Positions 9,630 to 18,199 of a DNA stretch of 64,000 nucleotides are shown here, in pieces. The first letter of the stretch is position 1. Each line of letters starts with the position of its first letter. The notes beneath the pieces were generated by a model, which was not told where the DNA came from, did no database searches, and saw nothing but the letters and a program-made list of their open reading frames with translations. Origin of the DNA: Paramacrobiotus metropolitanus (taxonomy: Eukaryota; Tardigrada; Eutardigrada; Parachela; Macrobiotidae); NCBI RefSeq assembly GCF_019649055.1, contig NW_026570389.1, positions 154,710 to 218,709 on the forward strand, read 5' to 3'. The position numbers and the translations under genes were made by a program.

Positions 9630-12029
9630 GTGATTAACGCGCCGAGATTTCAAGATCCAGTGACGGAAACGGCCCCACAATACAACATTATCGTTGACCC
9701 AAAGGTCACTCTGACGGAAGAAGAAAAAAGGTCCATCGCGGAATTCAACGCGAAATGCCGCGAATTCGTTGAGACCCATAATGAAATCAACGAAAACCAG
9801 TTCCAGTACAGAACTGCAAGAAAGAGTCACAAGCTCGACAGAGGATTGCACCTGGAACTGAAGCTCACTAAACATAAAGCAGAAGAACTTAGAAAAGAGT
9901 TGGGCGTGGAAATCCGAACATTGAAATCCGTCACGCCTGTACTGAAAGACAAAGAGTGGCCAAGCGCAGTTGAAACGATACTAACTTTCTTAAATCTAAT
10001 CCCGGGAAAACACCAAGAAGAAGAAGAAAGAGGAGTTAAAACCCCGGCAGAGGAAAGTCCCACCGCCGAGGAGCGAAAGGTAAAGAAAACGAAGAACGAG
10101 GCTTTCGAACCTCCGAGTGACCCGTTGACAGCAAGAGAAAGGGAGCTGTTGAGGGAAAGAGCTAAACTCGACAGGGAATTGATGGACATAAGGTCACGAG
10201 CGACTTCAGCGGTTGGATCGTCACAACCCAGCCCGGCTAGAGAAAGACAGCCGAAGCAGAAAGGTCAAACCGGTCAGCAAGTTCAGACGAAAGGTCATCC
10301 TGGTGGAAGCACGCGAAGGGGCGTAGCTCGAGTCGCAAAATGCAGATCATACACCAGAGTGTTCCGCGTAAAGAAGAAATTCGAAGGAGTGGTCAGCGCC
10401 TTTTTGGTCCAAATGGACACGAACGAACCAATTCCATCGTTGGCAGAAGGAATCCAGCAAGAAAGATTCGTCGAGATGTGCAAAAAGGCGAACGAACAAG
10501 TGGAAGAGAAAATCGCGGAGCTATTCCCTTCAGAACGAAACAATCCACATACGATCGGACGAATTCTCATGGAATTATTGAGGGACACCGCATTCCACGA
10601 AAGGGCATACATTATGGTGACGATCGACTTCGACGGAAAAGTTGAGAAACAACTATATGACCCTCATGGAACGAAGATCGATATGCGATCACATAGCGCA
10701 TATCCTGCATCAGGTGCGAAGGGGCACGAAGCAGGCGAAGAAGAAAACGTTTCAGAAGACGAAGGTCAAGAAGAGAGTCAAGCCCAACCTTTCAGAGAAA
10801 CAATCTGCAGGACTTTGAAAGTGAGGTATTACTTGGCGAATGGCGAAGAAGGATACGTCAATGGATTTGTCGTCGATCCAGTCACGATGATGCCGATCCC
10901 GACTGCAGGGACGAATGCCTCGCCTGAAGAAATCGAATGGCAGACACAAAAAGCATATAAGGATCTGCAAAAGATGCTCAGTCTCATACCAGAAGAACAA
11001 AGGAACGATGTGGCGGAAAACGTCAGATGCGTATTAAGCATCCTGCAGCAAAGAGCTGAAGAAGACAAGGCCAATATTCTGGTGTTGATGAAAGATGATC
11101 AAGGGAAGTTCAAATCGTTGTTCAACTCGAAAGGTCAAGGACTTAACTTCCCTCCCCAGTACCAAGTTCATCCGGCGGAGGAAGGTCACGCCGAGCTGTA
11201 TAATCAGCCCCCAGCAGAGGCCATGGACGAAGAAGAAGTACAAGAGCGAGAATCGCCTTGTAGAAGATTGGAATATAAATTTATGACAGAAGATGGAAGA
11301 GAAGGGATACTGAAGATCGAAGTGGTAGATCCGGCCACTGGAAAGATGATGGCGAATGAAGGTCTCACGCAAGAGCAAGAAGATCACGAAACGGCGAAAC
11401 TTCTTCAGGAAATCGAGGAGGTAATACAAACTCTCCCGGACGAAGAAGAAAGAGACGAATTCGAAACCTTGACGGAAATTTTGGTCAATGTAATGATGCC
11501 AAGAGCAAGGCGGGATCAAGCATATATGCGCTTAACTCATGTTGATCCGATCCACGGAGAGGTGTATAAACAGCTCTACACCGCGGATGGCGAAGCACTC
11601 AGTAACCTGGCGTCGGCGAAAAATAACAAGAAAACCGCAGAAAAGAGTGAGCGGGAAATAGCAAAAGAAAAACCGAAAGGTCATGCCGTAAAGCAAGAGG
11701 TGACAGAAGAATCCAAAGGTCACCAGGTTAAAATCGAAGAAATACCGAAAGGTCATCAAGTTAAAACAGAAACGCAAGAAGACGCGAAAGGTCACGAACA
11801 GAAAGTAGTGACCCCGAGCCGAAAAGAGGAAGAAGTTTTGGAAAAAGAAGAAGAAGAACTAGAAAAGAAAAAGAAACCAAGCAAATCTCCCAAGACTGCG
11901 GCACGAAAAGGTGGAGCCGGTAAACAATTAAAGCTTATGGGAGTTATGGCATCGAAAAGGCCAAAACCGGATTCGGACTCAGAACCGGAGAAGATGGTCA
12001 TCGACGCGCAACCTGGTTCATCACAGTAA
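9630..12029 (+). CDS. Protein with a triplicated domain, second extra frame
   Basis: A 799-codon frame that begins without a nearby ATG. A helical N-terminal 150 residues precedes a charged linker. Three copies of a domain of about 110 residues lie at residues roughly 241-355, 394-505 and 545-655. Each has a beta-like start (RVKKKF, KVRYYL, LEYKFM), a VDP word (copies 2 and 3), a long helical middle and an end resembling GKVEKQLYDPHG (copies 1 and 3 close, copy 2 diverged). The tail is Lys/Glu-rich with four KGH words, all from AAAGGTCA boxes. I recognise no family. Internal triplication suggests repeated binding of one ligand, protein or nucleic acid. Confidence 0.65.
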   Translation: MINAPRFQDPVTETAPQYNIIVDPKVTLTEEEKRSIAEFNAKCREFVETHNEINENQFQYRTARKSHKLDRGLHLELKLTKHKAEELRKELGVEIRTLKSVTPVLKDKEWPSAVETILTFLNLIPGKHQEEEERGVKTPAEESPTAEERKVKKTKNEAFEPPSDPLTARERELLRERAKLDRELMDIRSRATSAVGSSQPSPARERQPKQKGQTGQQVQTKGHPGGSTRRGVARVAKCRSYTRVFRVKKKFEGVVSAFLVQMDTNEPIPSLAEGIQQERFVEMCKKANEQVEEKIAELFPSERNNPHTIGRILMELLRDTAFHERAYIMVTIDFDGKVEKQLYDPHGTKIDMRSHSAYPASGAKGHEAGEEENVSEDEGQEESQAQPFRETICRTLKVRYYLANGEEGYVNGFVVDPVTMMPIPTAGTNASPEEIEWQTQKAYKDLQKMLSLIPEEQRNDVAENVRCVLSILQQRAEEDKANILVLMKDDQGKFKSLFNSKGQGLNFPPQYQVHPAEEGHAELYNQPPAEAMDEEEVQERESPCRRLEYKFMTEDGREGILKIEVVDPATGKMMANEGLTQEQEDHETAKLLQEIEEVIQTLPDEEERDEFETLTEILVNVMMPRARRDQAYMRLTHVDPIHGEVYKQLYTADGEALSNLASAKNNKKTAEKSEREIAKEKPKGHAVKQEVTEESKGHQVKIEEIPKGHQVKTETQEDAKGHEQKVVTPSRKEEEVLEKEEEELEKKKKPSKSPKTAARKGGAGKQLKLMGVMASKRPKPDSDSEPEKMVIDAQPGSSQ

Positions 12030-12068
12030 GATACTGAAGATGAAAAGGAGAAAGGTCAATCGCGCAAC

Positions 12069-14111
12069 GTGATGGAGGAAGCGATGAGGATGCAACCAGT
12101 ATACGCATCAACGATGAAAGAACGAAAAGAAAAGAGTGAGAAAGAGAAGAAGAAAAGGGATACTTCCGTTGAGTCAGCTAAATCTGAAGCAAGTGCAGTG
12201 ACAGCACCATCCCCGAAGCCGAAGAAAGAGACGCAAAAGAAAGGTCAACAGAAGATCATGCCAAAAGCAGATCCCAGCTTGGCCGAATATATGGACGCGC
12301 AAAAGAAACCAAAGGTCACGCGGAGGAACAGTCTGATCGGAAGAGTCGATCCGGCTGACATTGTCGATTGGCAACCGCCGGGAGGAGAGAGCAATCTCGA
12401 CTACTCAGACGACGAAAGTTTCTTCCTCGAAGACGATCACGAGAAATTGACGATCGAAGAAGTTGACGAGATAGTGCTGGGCGCTACTGCCGAATGGGGC
12501 AAAACGAAACAATCCGTCACGTCAATGTTCAGGAGTGACCTTAGATCATATTGCAACGAAAATGAGATACGGCTCACAAGAAAGAAGTACGACGTCCTCC
12601 TGGAATACGCAAGAAGCACGGGGAAGATCCTGCAAAAGCATCCAGGATATGGAGTTAAAGCAAAGTTGTTCATCATGGGCAACAACAACGAACGAAAGCT
12701 GGCCACTGCAAACGCAGACATAAGAGAACGGATTGATCGTGCCATTACCGGAATGTGCAGCCCAACCGGCACTACGAAGCACCGAATGGCTCAATCCATC
12801 AACGGTGTCTGGAGCAAAGAGAAGGGAAATGCTTCAGAAATTGAAAGGTCACTTGAGGCGCCACTGACGCAGATGGTCAAGGAAGGGATACTCCACACTA
12901 CGAATCCCCACAAAGGTGTGCCCATCAGATACAGCTCAGTAAACGCTGTTATGGAAGAACTACGAAAGTATCCAAAAGAAGAAACCAGTGAAGACATGAC
13001 CGTCATTGTGGATCCAAGGATCGATGCGGCAAGTCCCATCCTGAGCCACATTCAGCTCATGAGTGAGCAAAAGCCAACCTCGTCAAAGAAGGAGGAAAAG
13101 AAGACAGAGGAAGTGGCAATCGAAGAAGTCGTCGTTGAGGTGGCTGACGAAGACGAGTCGAAGTCGAATGCCCCGAAATCGGCAGCGGAAGCCATTGCAA
13201 TGGTAGGACCGAAAACGTCTTCAGTCCAAGAGGCACTTGCTCTGGTGCGAAGTAAAAAGGAAAAGGTCACCGAGGGAGGTAGCGCCGAAAAGATGTTGCC
13301 AACAGCAAAGGATGTCCAGATTATCCATAAAACGACATCAGCGTTGGTGCCGCTCAAAACTGCACACGAAAGATTAGTGCAAAGCCTGAAAGATCAACGT
13401 GCGGCAGAAACGACTAAAGGTCATCCGACTGTAGAAAGTCCAGCCGGGGCGGAAGGTCACCCGAGCTCGAGCCAAGAAAAGGCGCTAGCTGCCTCAAGTT
13501 CAAGTGCAGCGGACCCGGCAAAGTTAATGCCACCCCCTCAGAAGGAAGAAAAAGAGCCACCTTTTGAACTCTTAGAGGAAGAGATGGTAGAGGGCAAGCC
13601 GGCGTATATGACAATTGATGAATCGAACGAAAGCAATGAGGCATGGATGACAATCTACGCCGCAATCGGTGCTGCTCCGACAAGGGAAATGAATAAAGCT
13701 GAGATCACGAAAGCCGTCAGCGATGCTGGGATCAGCAGAGGCCAAGTCAACAAAATCATGAAAAGGGCGTATAAAGAAGGACGAACTGGAGTACGTTACA
13801 CTAATACGAACGTACCAGTTCATTACATCCCTCTAGCAGAGGAACAGCGGAAGCAAAGAGCGAAGCCGAATGGTCAGGCATGGAAAGACGTCCTAGTTAA
13901 TGACGCTTTACAGAATATCGGAGGAACGAATGGCATGACAATTGAAGATATCGCAAACTACATGGCTGTCCAATATGATTCGGGCCTGGAAAATATGAGA
14001 GGCGATCGAATAAGGATCCAGAATGCACTGGATAGCCTGGTCAAAGAAAAGACGATCACAATCGAAAAGAGAAACGGAGTTGATCGTTATGACTGGATCG
14101 CAAAAGCTTAA
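12069..14111 (+). CDS. Multi-winged-helix-like protein, third extra frame
   Basis: The first ATG is at 12,072. The 680-codon frame has four segments with the helix-turn-helix-wing rhythm of winged-helix domains, at about residues 135-200, 215-300, 520-595 and 600-680. The last is clearest: MTIEDIANYM, then IQNALDSLVKEKTI, then a wing-like KRNGVDRYDW. Similar patterns occur in linker-histone globular domains and other DNA-binding winged helices. The middle (residues 310-510) is Ala/Ser/Lys/Glu-rich and likely disordered. This is the best candidate in the element for a sequence-specific or structural DNA-binding protein. Assignment rests on pattern only; a structure prediction would decide it. 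Confidence 0.6.
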   Translation: MMEEAMRMQPVYASTMKERKEKSEKEKKKRDTSVESAKSEASAVTAPSPKPKKETQKKGQQKIMPKADPSLAEYMDAQKKPKVTRRNSLIGRVDPADIVDWQPPGGESNLDYSDDESFFLEDDHEKLTIEEVDEIVLGATAEWGKTKQSVTSMFRSDLRSYCNENEIRLTRKKYDVLLEYARSTGKILQKHPGYGVKAKLFIMGNNNERKLATANADIRERIDRAITGMCSPTGTTKHRMAQSINGVWSKEKGNASEIERSLEAPLTQMVKEGILHTTNPHKGVPIRYSSVNAVMEELRKYPKEETSEDMTVIVDPRIDAASPILSHIQLMSEQKPTSSKKEEKKTEEVAIEEVVVEVADEDESKSNAPKSAAEAIAMVGPKTSSVQEALALVRSKKEKVTEGGSAEKMLPTAKDVQIIHKTTSALVPLKTAHERLVQSLKDQRAAETTKGHPTVESPAGAEGHPSSSQEKALAASSSSAADPAKLMPPPQKEEKEPPFELLEEEMVEGKPAYMTIDESNESNEAWMTIYAAIGAAPTREMNKAEITKAVSDAGISRGQVNKIMKRAYKEGRTGVRYTNTNVPVHYIPLAEEQRKQRAKPNGQAWKDVLVNDALQNIGGTNGMTIEDIANYMAVQYDSGLENMRGDRIRIQNALDSLVKEKTITIEKRNGVDRYDWIAKA

Positions 14112-14507
14112 AGAAAAAGAGCAGTGTGGGAGGAAGGTCCACCACAAGAGAAAGAAGCACTCAGAAGAAAATGAAAACGAGCAGAGCGCAATTCTCAATT
14201 TACTTTCGAACCACACTCTGCAAGAAGAGTAGAATTAGCGAAGGGGCTAATTAATTTAGCGAATGGGCTAAGATGGGAAAAGTCACCCACAGTATTGAGA
14301 AAGGTCATCAAAAGGGCAATGAAAAAGTCTCAGCTCAGCACCAGAATAGCCTAATTACCATAGGCGTAAAATAGGCGTTGAGAATGGTTACTCAGTAAAG
14401 GTCATAGGACTTACAGTGTTTGAGATTACAGATTAATCAACGGAAATGGCTGAACGGAGCCAACCCAGCCAAACGGCAAAGAAAGGACAAAGACCTCCGT
14501 TGAAAAG
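14112..14507 (+). other. Non-coding gap inside the retroelement
   Basis: About 400 bases with no convincing frame. It holds one copy of the FEPRSA hairpin (14,181-14,221) and two AAAGGTCA boxes (14,300 and 14,397), plus two similar words around 14,230-14,270 (TTAGCGAAGGGGCTAA and a variant). It shows that the hairpin and boxes are kept where no protein is encoded. Confidence 0.6.
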
Positions 14508-15710
14508 GTGACGGGGGATCCGATGACGAACTTCAATGAAACCTGCCCAGATTGTAGACGCAACAACATCTTGGCAAATGAACGCTATCCTTGCTGGGAA
14601 TGTGTGTGTGCCGTGCCGAACCAGGCATTTGTCGTACCCGAAGAAGCAAAGCGGGGGAATATCGATGTGTTTCGACATTTGGTCACGGGACACACATGGA
14701 AGAAACTATCACCGGAAGATCGGATGATACTTGAAGATAGATATCGAATGTGGGTAGGACGCAGAAATGGCTGGGATATTACCCTCGAACCTCCGAAAGA
14801 TGCGGAATCGGATGCGTTCAGAAAGAAGTTCGAGGAAGACACGGCGAAAATGGTTCAAGAAAAGCGCGAAGAAGATAGAAAGCGCTTGGAAGAGAAGCAG
14901 AAAGCTGCGGCAGAGAAGGGTTTAGCCGATGCAGTTAAAGGTCACGGTGGACTTGGAATACCTGTCCCGCTCGCAATACTAAAGAGACCCGATGAAGAAG
15001 AAGCGGCTGTGATCAGACATGCACTGATACAACAGATCGACGTCATTTTGCAAGACCCCCTCGCCGTTACGAAAGACGAATATACGATCTTCCTGCAAGA
15101 AAAGGTCAACTTGTCGAAAGGAGGCAGACCATCCCAGGTCATCAAGATCGCAGTCGAGGAACGCATCGACAAAATGCGAAAATTCCGGAAGCAAGAAAAG
15201 GATGTTATCCAGGCGCTTCAGAATTTCAAGAAAGACGAGTTTAAACGTCCACGATTGCCTCCGAGAGATGACAGAAATCGTGGATATGAAAGGTCATCCG
15301 ACCGTCCTAGAGAGGAAAGGTCACGAGAAAGGTCACGAGAAAGGTCACGGGACTTTGACCGTTACGGCAGATATGATGGATACGCGAAGGACACGCGTAC
15401 TTCAGAGCAGAAGAGAAGGGATGAAGAGCGCATTCGACGCGAAAGAGAACAAAGAGAAAAGCGTCGTCGCGAAGAAGCCGAAGACAAGCGATTGGCGGAA
15501 GAATACAGGAAAATCAATGAAACCTGTAATCGGCAACAAGAACAGGCCGCGAAAGATGCGCAAAGTAGTGAAATGAATCAGAGCAGAGAAGGGCGAAGCG
15601 AAGGCTCGGGCAAATCAACTTCATCAAAGGGCCCGTATGACGACGAATGGATGCGAGATACACTGCATTCCGGGGAATGGGAATTTGGAGACAGCAGGTA
15701 CAACAGTTAA
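14508..15710 (+). CDS. Cys-motif and Arg/Ser-rich protein, fourth extra frame
   Basis: The frame opens at 14,508; the first ATG is at 14,523. Near the N-terminus CPDC and CWEC form a C-x2-C-x12-C-x2-C arrangement typical of a small zinc-binding module. A helical middle follows. Residues about 255-380 are dominated by Arg, Glu, Ser and Asp with repeated RERSR words, partly from three AAAGGTCA boxes spaced 12 bases apart (15,316, 15,328, 15,340). The composition resembles RS-rich RNA-binding proteins. The last box (15,709) overlaps the end of the frame. No family assigned. Confidence 0.6.
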   Translation: MTGDPMTNFNETCPDCRRNNILANERYPCWECVCAVPNQAFVVPEEAKRGNIDVFRHLVTGHTWKKLSPEDRMILEDRYRMWVGRRNGWDITLEPPKDAESDAFRKKFEEDTAKMVQEKREEDRKRLEEKQKAAAEKGLADAVKGHGGLGIPVPLAILKRPDEEEAAVIRHALIQQIDVILQDPLAVTKDEYTIFLQEKVNLSKGGRPSQVIKIAVEERIDKMRKFRKQEKDVIQALQNFKKDEFKRPRLPPRDDRNRGYERSSDRPREERSRERSRERSRDFDRYGRYDGYAKDTRTSEQKRRDEERIRREREQREKRRREEAEDKRLAEEYRKINETCNRQQEQAAKDAQSSEMNQSREGRSEGSGKSTSSKGPYDDEWMRDTLHSGEWEFGDSRYNS

Positions 15711-15755
15711 AGGTCATCCAGTTCCGAAAGTCACCGTACACCCAAGAGTCCGCGG

Positions 15756-17177
15756 ATGAAGTCGATAGTCCACTCTGTTTGTTCAACATTCAAGTCAGCT
15801 GAGAAACCAAGAGATTCGGCAAAGCAAGACGAGCAAATGGAATGCAGTCCGTCATCCTCAAACGTCATTGAAGTTCACGCTGATGAGGATATGCCACCGT
15901 CAAGACGGAACATCATTTTCGACATTGACCGTCAGTTGACGAGCGCAGAAACGGCGAGTAATGCACCGCCAGAGTCAGAAGCAGAGAAAGGTCATCCGAA
16001 AGGTCAAGTTCAGACTCGGATCTCGCAGAAACAGCCTCTCCGTACTATCGAGCTAGTGTTCGAAATGAACGACATTGCGGAACAGACCAAAGAGATTTGT
16101 CGTTCAGTAGGCATCGAGCCGGAGGATAAGGAAGAGACCGATAAAGTCTATTGGCTCCTTATGAATTTACGCCAGGTGATGGTGGATTGTGAATACGCGA
16201 AGGAGTACGAATACGGTCAATGGGAAGACCTGATCATTACGCAAGAGTCAGCTAACCTCAATTACTTCCCAACGAGAGAAAGCGGACTTGTCAGCCTGAT
16301 TGACCTTAGTCTCTTGGAAACTGCACTGGACACGCCAGACCCGACTGGGATGACGCAGTTCAATTATAGAGACATTAAAGAAAGAAGACTCCACGTAGCG
16401 CAGTTTGTGTTACGCCATGTAAATCCGGCATTGCGACTCCTCGCAGGAAGGGCTGCGTTAGGATTATCAGTTCAACCGGATTCCCCGCCGGACTATAAGG
16501 TCACGATCCAAAAGATCTTCGCAACAAGGTTGTGCCATTACGAGACGCATCACCAACTGAGAAAGAGCGCTCAGAGAGGAAATGAAATCCCGCCGGCATT
16601 AACCGCGCAGGTCATCAAATTGGGAATGCCCATCGCAAACTTCAACTCTTCCGAGACGGTGAAAAGGCAGCTCAAGGATTACCAAAAAGCGATGGCTAAT
16701 GACGAACAGCTGAAACGTCAGGCACAGCTTCATGCTCATCGGTGCGCAGAACGGATAAGACGCACAATGGGGACAAAGTTCATCCAGCCATCTGACTTTG
16801 TCTATGATTTCATCCAAGAGATCAGTGTCAACAAGAGCAGTTACCGTCCAGAACTTGAGAAGCGACCCCAAAATAACGAGATGGGAAAACGCGGACGGCG
16901 GAATCAACAGCTGCACATGGATTATGTTGACCTTTGTCAAAGATTGGCAACCAATCCACATGATGAGAAGTTGAAAGCGCAAACGATTGACCTTCGGGAA
17001 CACTTGATACATATTCAGCGTCGGCGCAATCGCAACCGAAATAGTAGCGCAAGCAGCCGGAGCGAAGGAGACCAGCTGCAGGAGAGGCAAAGGGAACCTC
17101 GAGATCGAACGTCGGATCAAAACGAAAAACAACGACGTTTCGATCGGAACCGCGATAATGGTTCAAGTGATCAGTGA
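15756..17177 (+). CDS. Helical protein with basic tail, fifth extra frame
   Basis: ATG start; 473 codons. A disordered N-terminus of about 100 residues precedes about 280 residues predicted by eye to be mostly helical, with Leu/Ala-rich helices such as FVLRHVNPALRLLAGRAAL. The last 80 residues are Arg/Asn/Ser/Gln-rich (RRRNRNRNSSASSRS, then RDRTSDQNEKQRRFDRNRD). A helical body with a basic disordered tail is the general layout of nucleic-acid-packaging proteins, but there is no sequence match to gag that I can see. Boxes lie at 15,987, 15,999 and, reversed, 16,928. Confidence 0.6.
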   Translation: MKSIVHSVCSTFKSAEKPRDSAKQDEQMECSPSSSNVIEVHADEDMPPSRRNIIFDIDRQLTSAETASNAPPESEAEKGHPKGQVQTRISQKQPLRTIELVFEMNDIAEQTKEICRSVGIEPEDKEETDKVYWLLMNLRQVMVDCEYAKEYEYGQWEDLIITQESANLNYFPTRESGLVSLIDLSLLETALDTPDPTGMTQFNYRDIKERRLHVAQFVLRHVNPALRLLAGRAALGLSVQPDSPPDYKVTIQKIFATRLCHYETHHQLRKSAQRGNEIPPALTAQVIKLGMPIANFNSSETVKRQLKDYQKAMANDEQLKRQAQLHAHRCAERIRRTMGTKFIQPSDFVYDFIQEISVNKSSYRPELEKRPQNNEMGKRGRRNQQLHMDYVDLCQRLATNPHDEKLKAQTIDLREHLIHIQRRRNRNRNSSASSRSEGDQLQERQREPRDRTSDQNEKQRRFDRNRDNGSSDQ

Positions 17178-17199
17178 TGACATTTAGGGCATCACTGAT

Positions 17200-17675
17200 G
17201 TGCTAGTTACGGCCATCAGTCGGCAGCACAGAGAATGGTACTCTAAGGTAATGTATCAGGGCGGAAGGACGCATCTTATTAAACTGTCATATCGTTCGTG
17301 TCTTGTTGTTTGCAGAGTTTTGTTTCAGAGGATCAATGCGATCTTACACTTGGGGAGTTACGGTGGTCAACCGGCCCTCAAAAGAAGAAGGTTACGGCGA
17401 CAACCGGCCTTCTTCACTTCAACTTAACGTCACTTAAGGGTGTAGTTGCGGCCTGCTGAGTCGGCACACTCTGGCGGAATGATAGAAGCCACAAGGGTGA
17501 AAAAACGAGTTCAAGAAAAAGTGAAGAAATTGTCAGATAACGAGGTTAGGGCGACAAAATATGTCGGCCTCAAGAGTGGAGTTACGGTAATCAATCGGCC
17601 CTCTAACCTGGTAAGGAAGAAGAATAAACAGTGCGCGTCATTGGAAGGGCTACGGCGTCACACCGGCCCTCTTCT
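17200..17675 (+). repeat. Seven-hairpin array with conserved GTTACGG..TCGGC core and changing stems
   Basis: Just after the last frame seven units share a core GTTACGG-N-CGGC (17,200-17,229; 17,350-17,381; 17,384-17,415; 17,437-17,472; 17,542-17,571; 17,574-17,605; 17,642-17,675). Their outer arms differ in sequence yet pair: GTGCT/AGCAC, TTGGGG/CCTCAA (one G-U), GAAGAAG/CTTCTTC, AGGGTGT/ACACTCT (one G-U), GAG/CTC; the last two are imperfect. Inside the core CGGY and RTCG/ACCG can pair again. Paired change with G-U pairs allowed suggests a selected RNA structure. Confidence 0.75.
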
Positions 17676-17728
17676 GCACTTATAAAAATAATGGATGTGC
17701 GACTTAAGAAAACGAAGAAAAAGAATGA

Positions 17729-18110
17729 TGACCTTTACAAGGGAGGCAAGCAAAAGTGCTTGAAAGCCAACAACATCGGCTAAGTTCCTCCATGACCTTT
17801 AACGCTGATTTCATTATGGAGGAAGGATGACCTTTTGGGATCGTCACTGCCCAAATACGTCGCACATCAGAAGATAATGGATGACCTTTGAGAACTTCAC
17901 TGCTCAAGAGAGTCATCAAGAAAAAGAGAATGACCTTACCAGGGAGGAAGCAATCAAGCTTGTCTTCAAGACGTCCCTCCATGACCTTTACGGAATTCCA
18001 GTATTACGAAAGACGTACGTTTGATACGCACTCAATCGAAAGATGAAGAATCAGTATTCGAAAAGTCGTACGATTGATGCGCACCTTATTCCTAAAAGCG
18101 GATCTCAATT
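17729..18110 (+). repeat. Reversed boxes joined to small hairpins in the element's 3' region
   Basis: Five TGACCTTT boxes occur here, most joined to a hairpin. One lies in the loop of a perfect 9-bp stem TTCCTCCAT/ATGGAGGAA (17,785-17,824). Two run into TTTGGG/CCCAAA (17,834-17,855) and TTGAG/CTCAA (17,888-17,907), whose loops both contain TCACTG. Another precedes CAAGCA/TGCTTG (17,747-17,762). A directly repeated segment of about 34 bases (near 18,000 and 18,050) with a CGTACG centre follows. Confidence 0.65.
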
Positions 18111-18199
18111 GTGATGATAAAGATTGCTCACAGAGCGGAATGGGCCAAAGCGGATACGGTTGACAGGACCCAGTGACCTTCACGAGTCGGAGGATCCTA

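Larger units (their letters stand above)
2553..14221 (+). repeat. Dispersed hairpin family with TTTCGAACC loop (FEPRSA hairpins)
   Basis: Eight copies: 2,553-2,589; 4,039-4,073; 6,508-6,548; 8,194-8,237; about 8,248-8,287 (weak); 8,497-8,537; 8,557-8,597; 14,181-14,221. Each ends its loop with CTTTCGAACC or a close variant. Arms pair but differ between copies: AGAGCGT/ACGCTCT, GATCGTGG/CCACGATC, GCAGAGCG/CGCTCTGC, GTAGCAG/CTGCTAC, GCAGAG/CTCTGC. In frames it reads FEPRSAT, always in the same phase, so a protein role cannot be excluded, but the last copy lies in a non-coding gap. Confidence 0.75.
45..17989. repeat. Array of about 82 AAAGGTCA boxes through the retroelement
   Basis: Reading by eye I find 69 copies of AAAGGTCA and 13 of TGACCTTT between 45 and 17,989; random DNA of this length would give about 0.5 on both strands. 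The usual context is G or C before and C, A or T after. Boxes lie in all three codon phases, so proteins show KGH, ERS or KV at the same DNA word; reversed boxes give DDLS, GDLC, VTF or LTF. Others lie between frames (3,196, 12,051, 14,300, 14,397) and all five boxes downstream of the last frame are reversed (17,729, 17,793, 17,828, 17,882, 17,982). The core RT, RNase H and integrase domains are nearly free. AAAGGTCA equals the known monomer site (NBRE) of NR4A/HR38 nuclear receptors. A nucleic-acid-level function is inferred. Confidence 0.9.

Noticed and set aside
14181-14221. tRNA T-arm-like sequence (TTTCGAACC)
   Set aside because: The arms belong to the repeated hairpin family and no acceptor stem, D arm or anticodon arm can be built.
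17200-17675. CRISPR-like array
   Set aside because: Unit spacing is irregular, there are no unique equal-length spacers, and the context is a eukaryotic retroelement; the units are hairpins.
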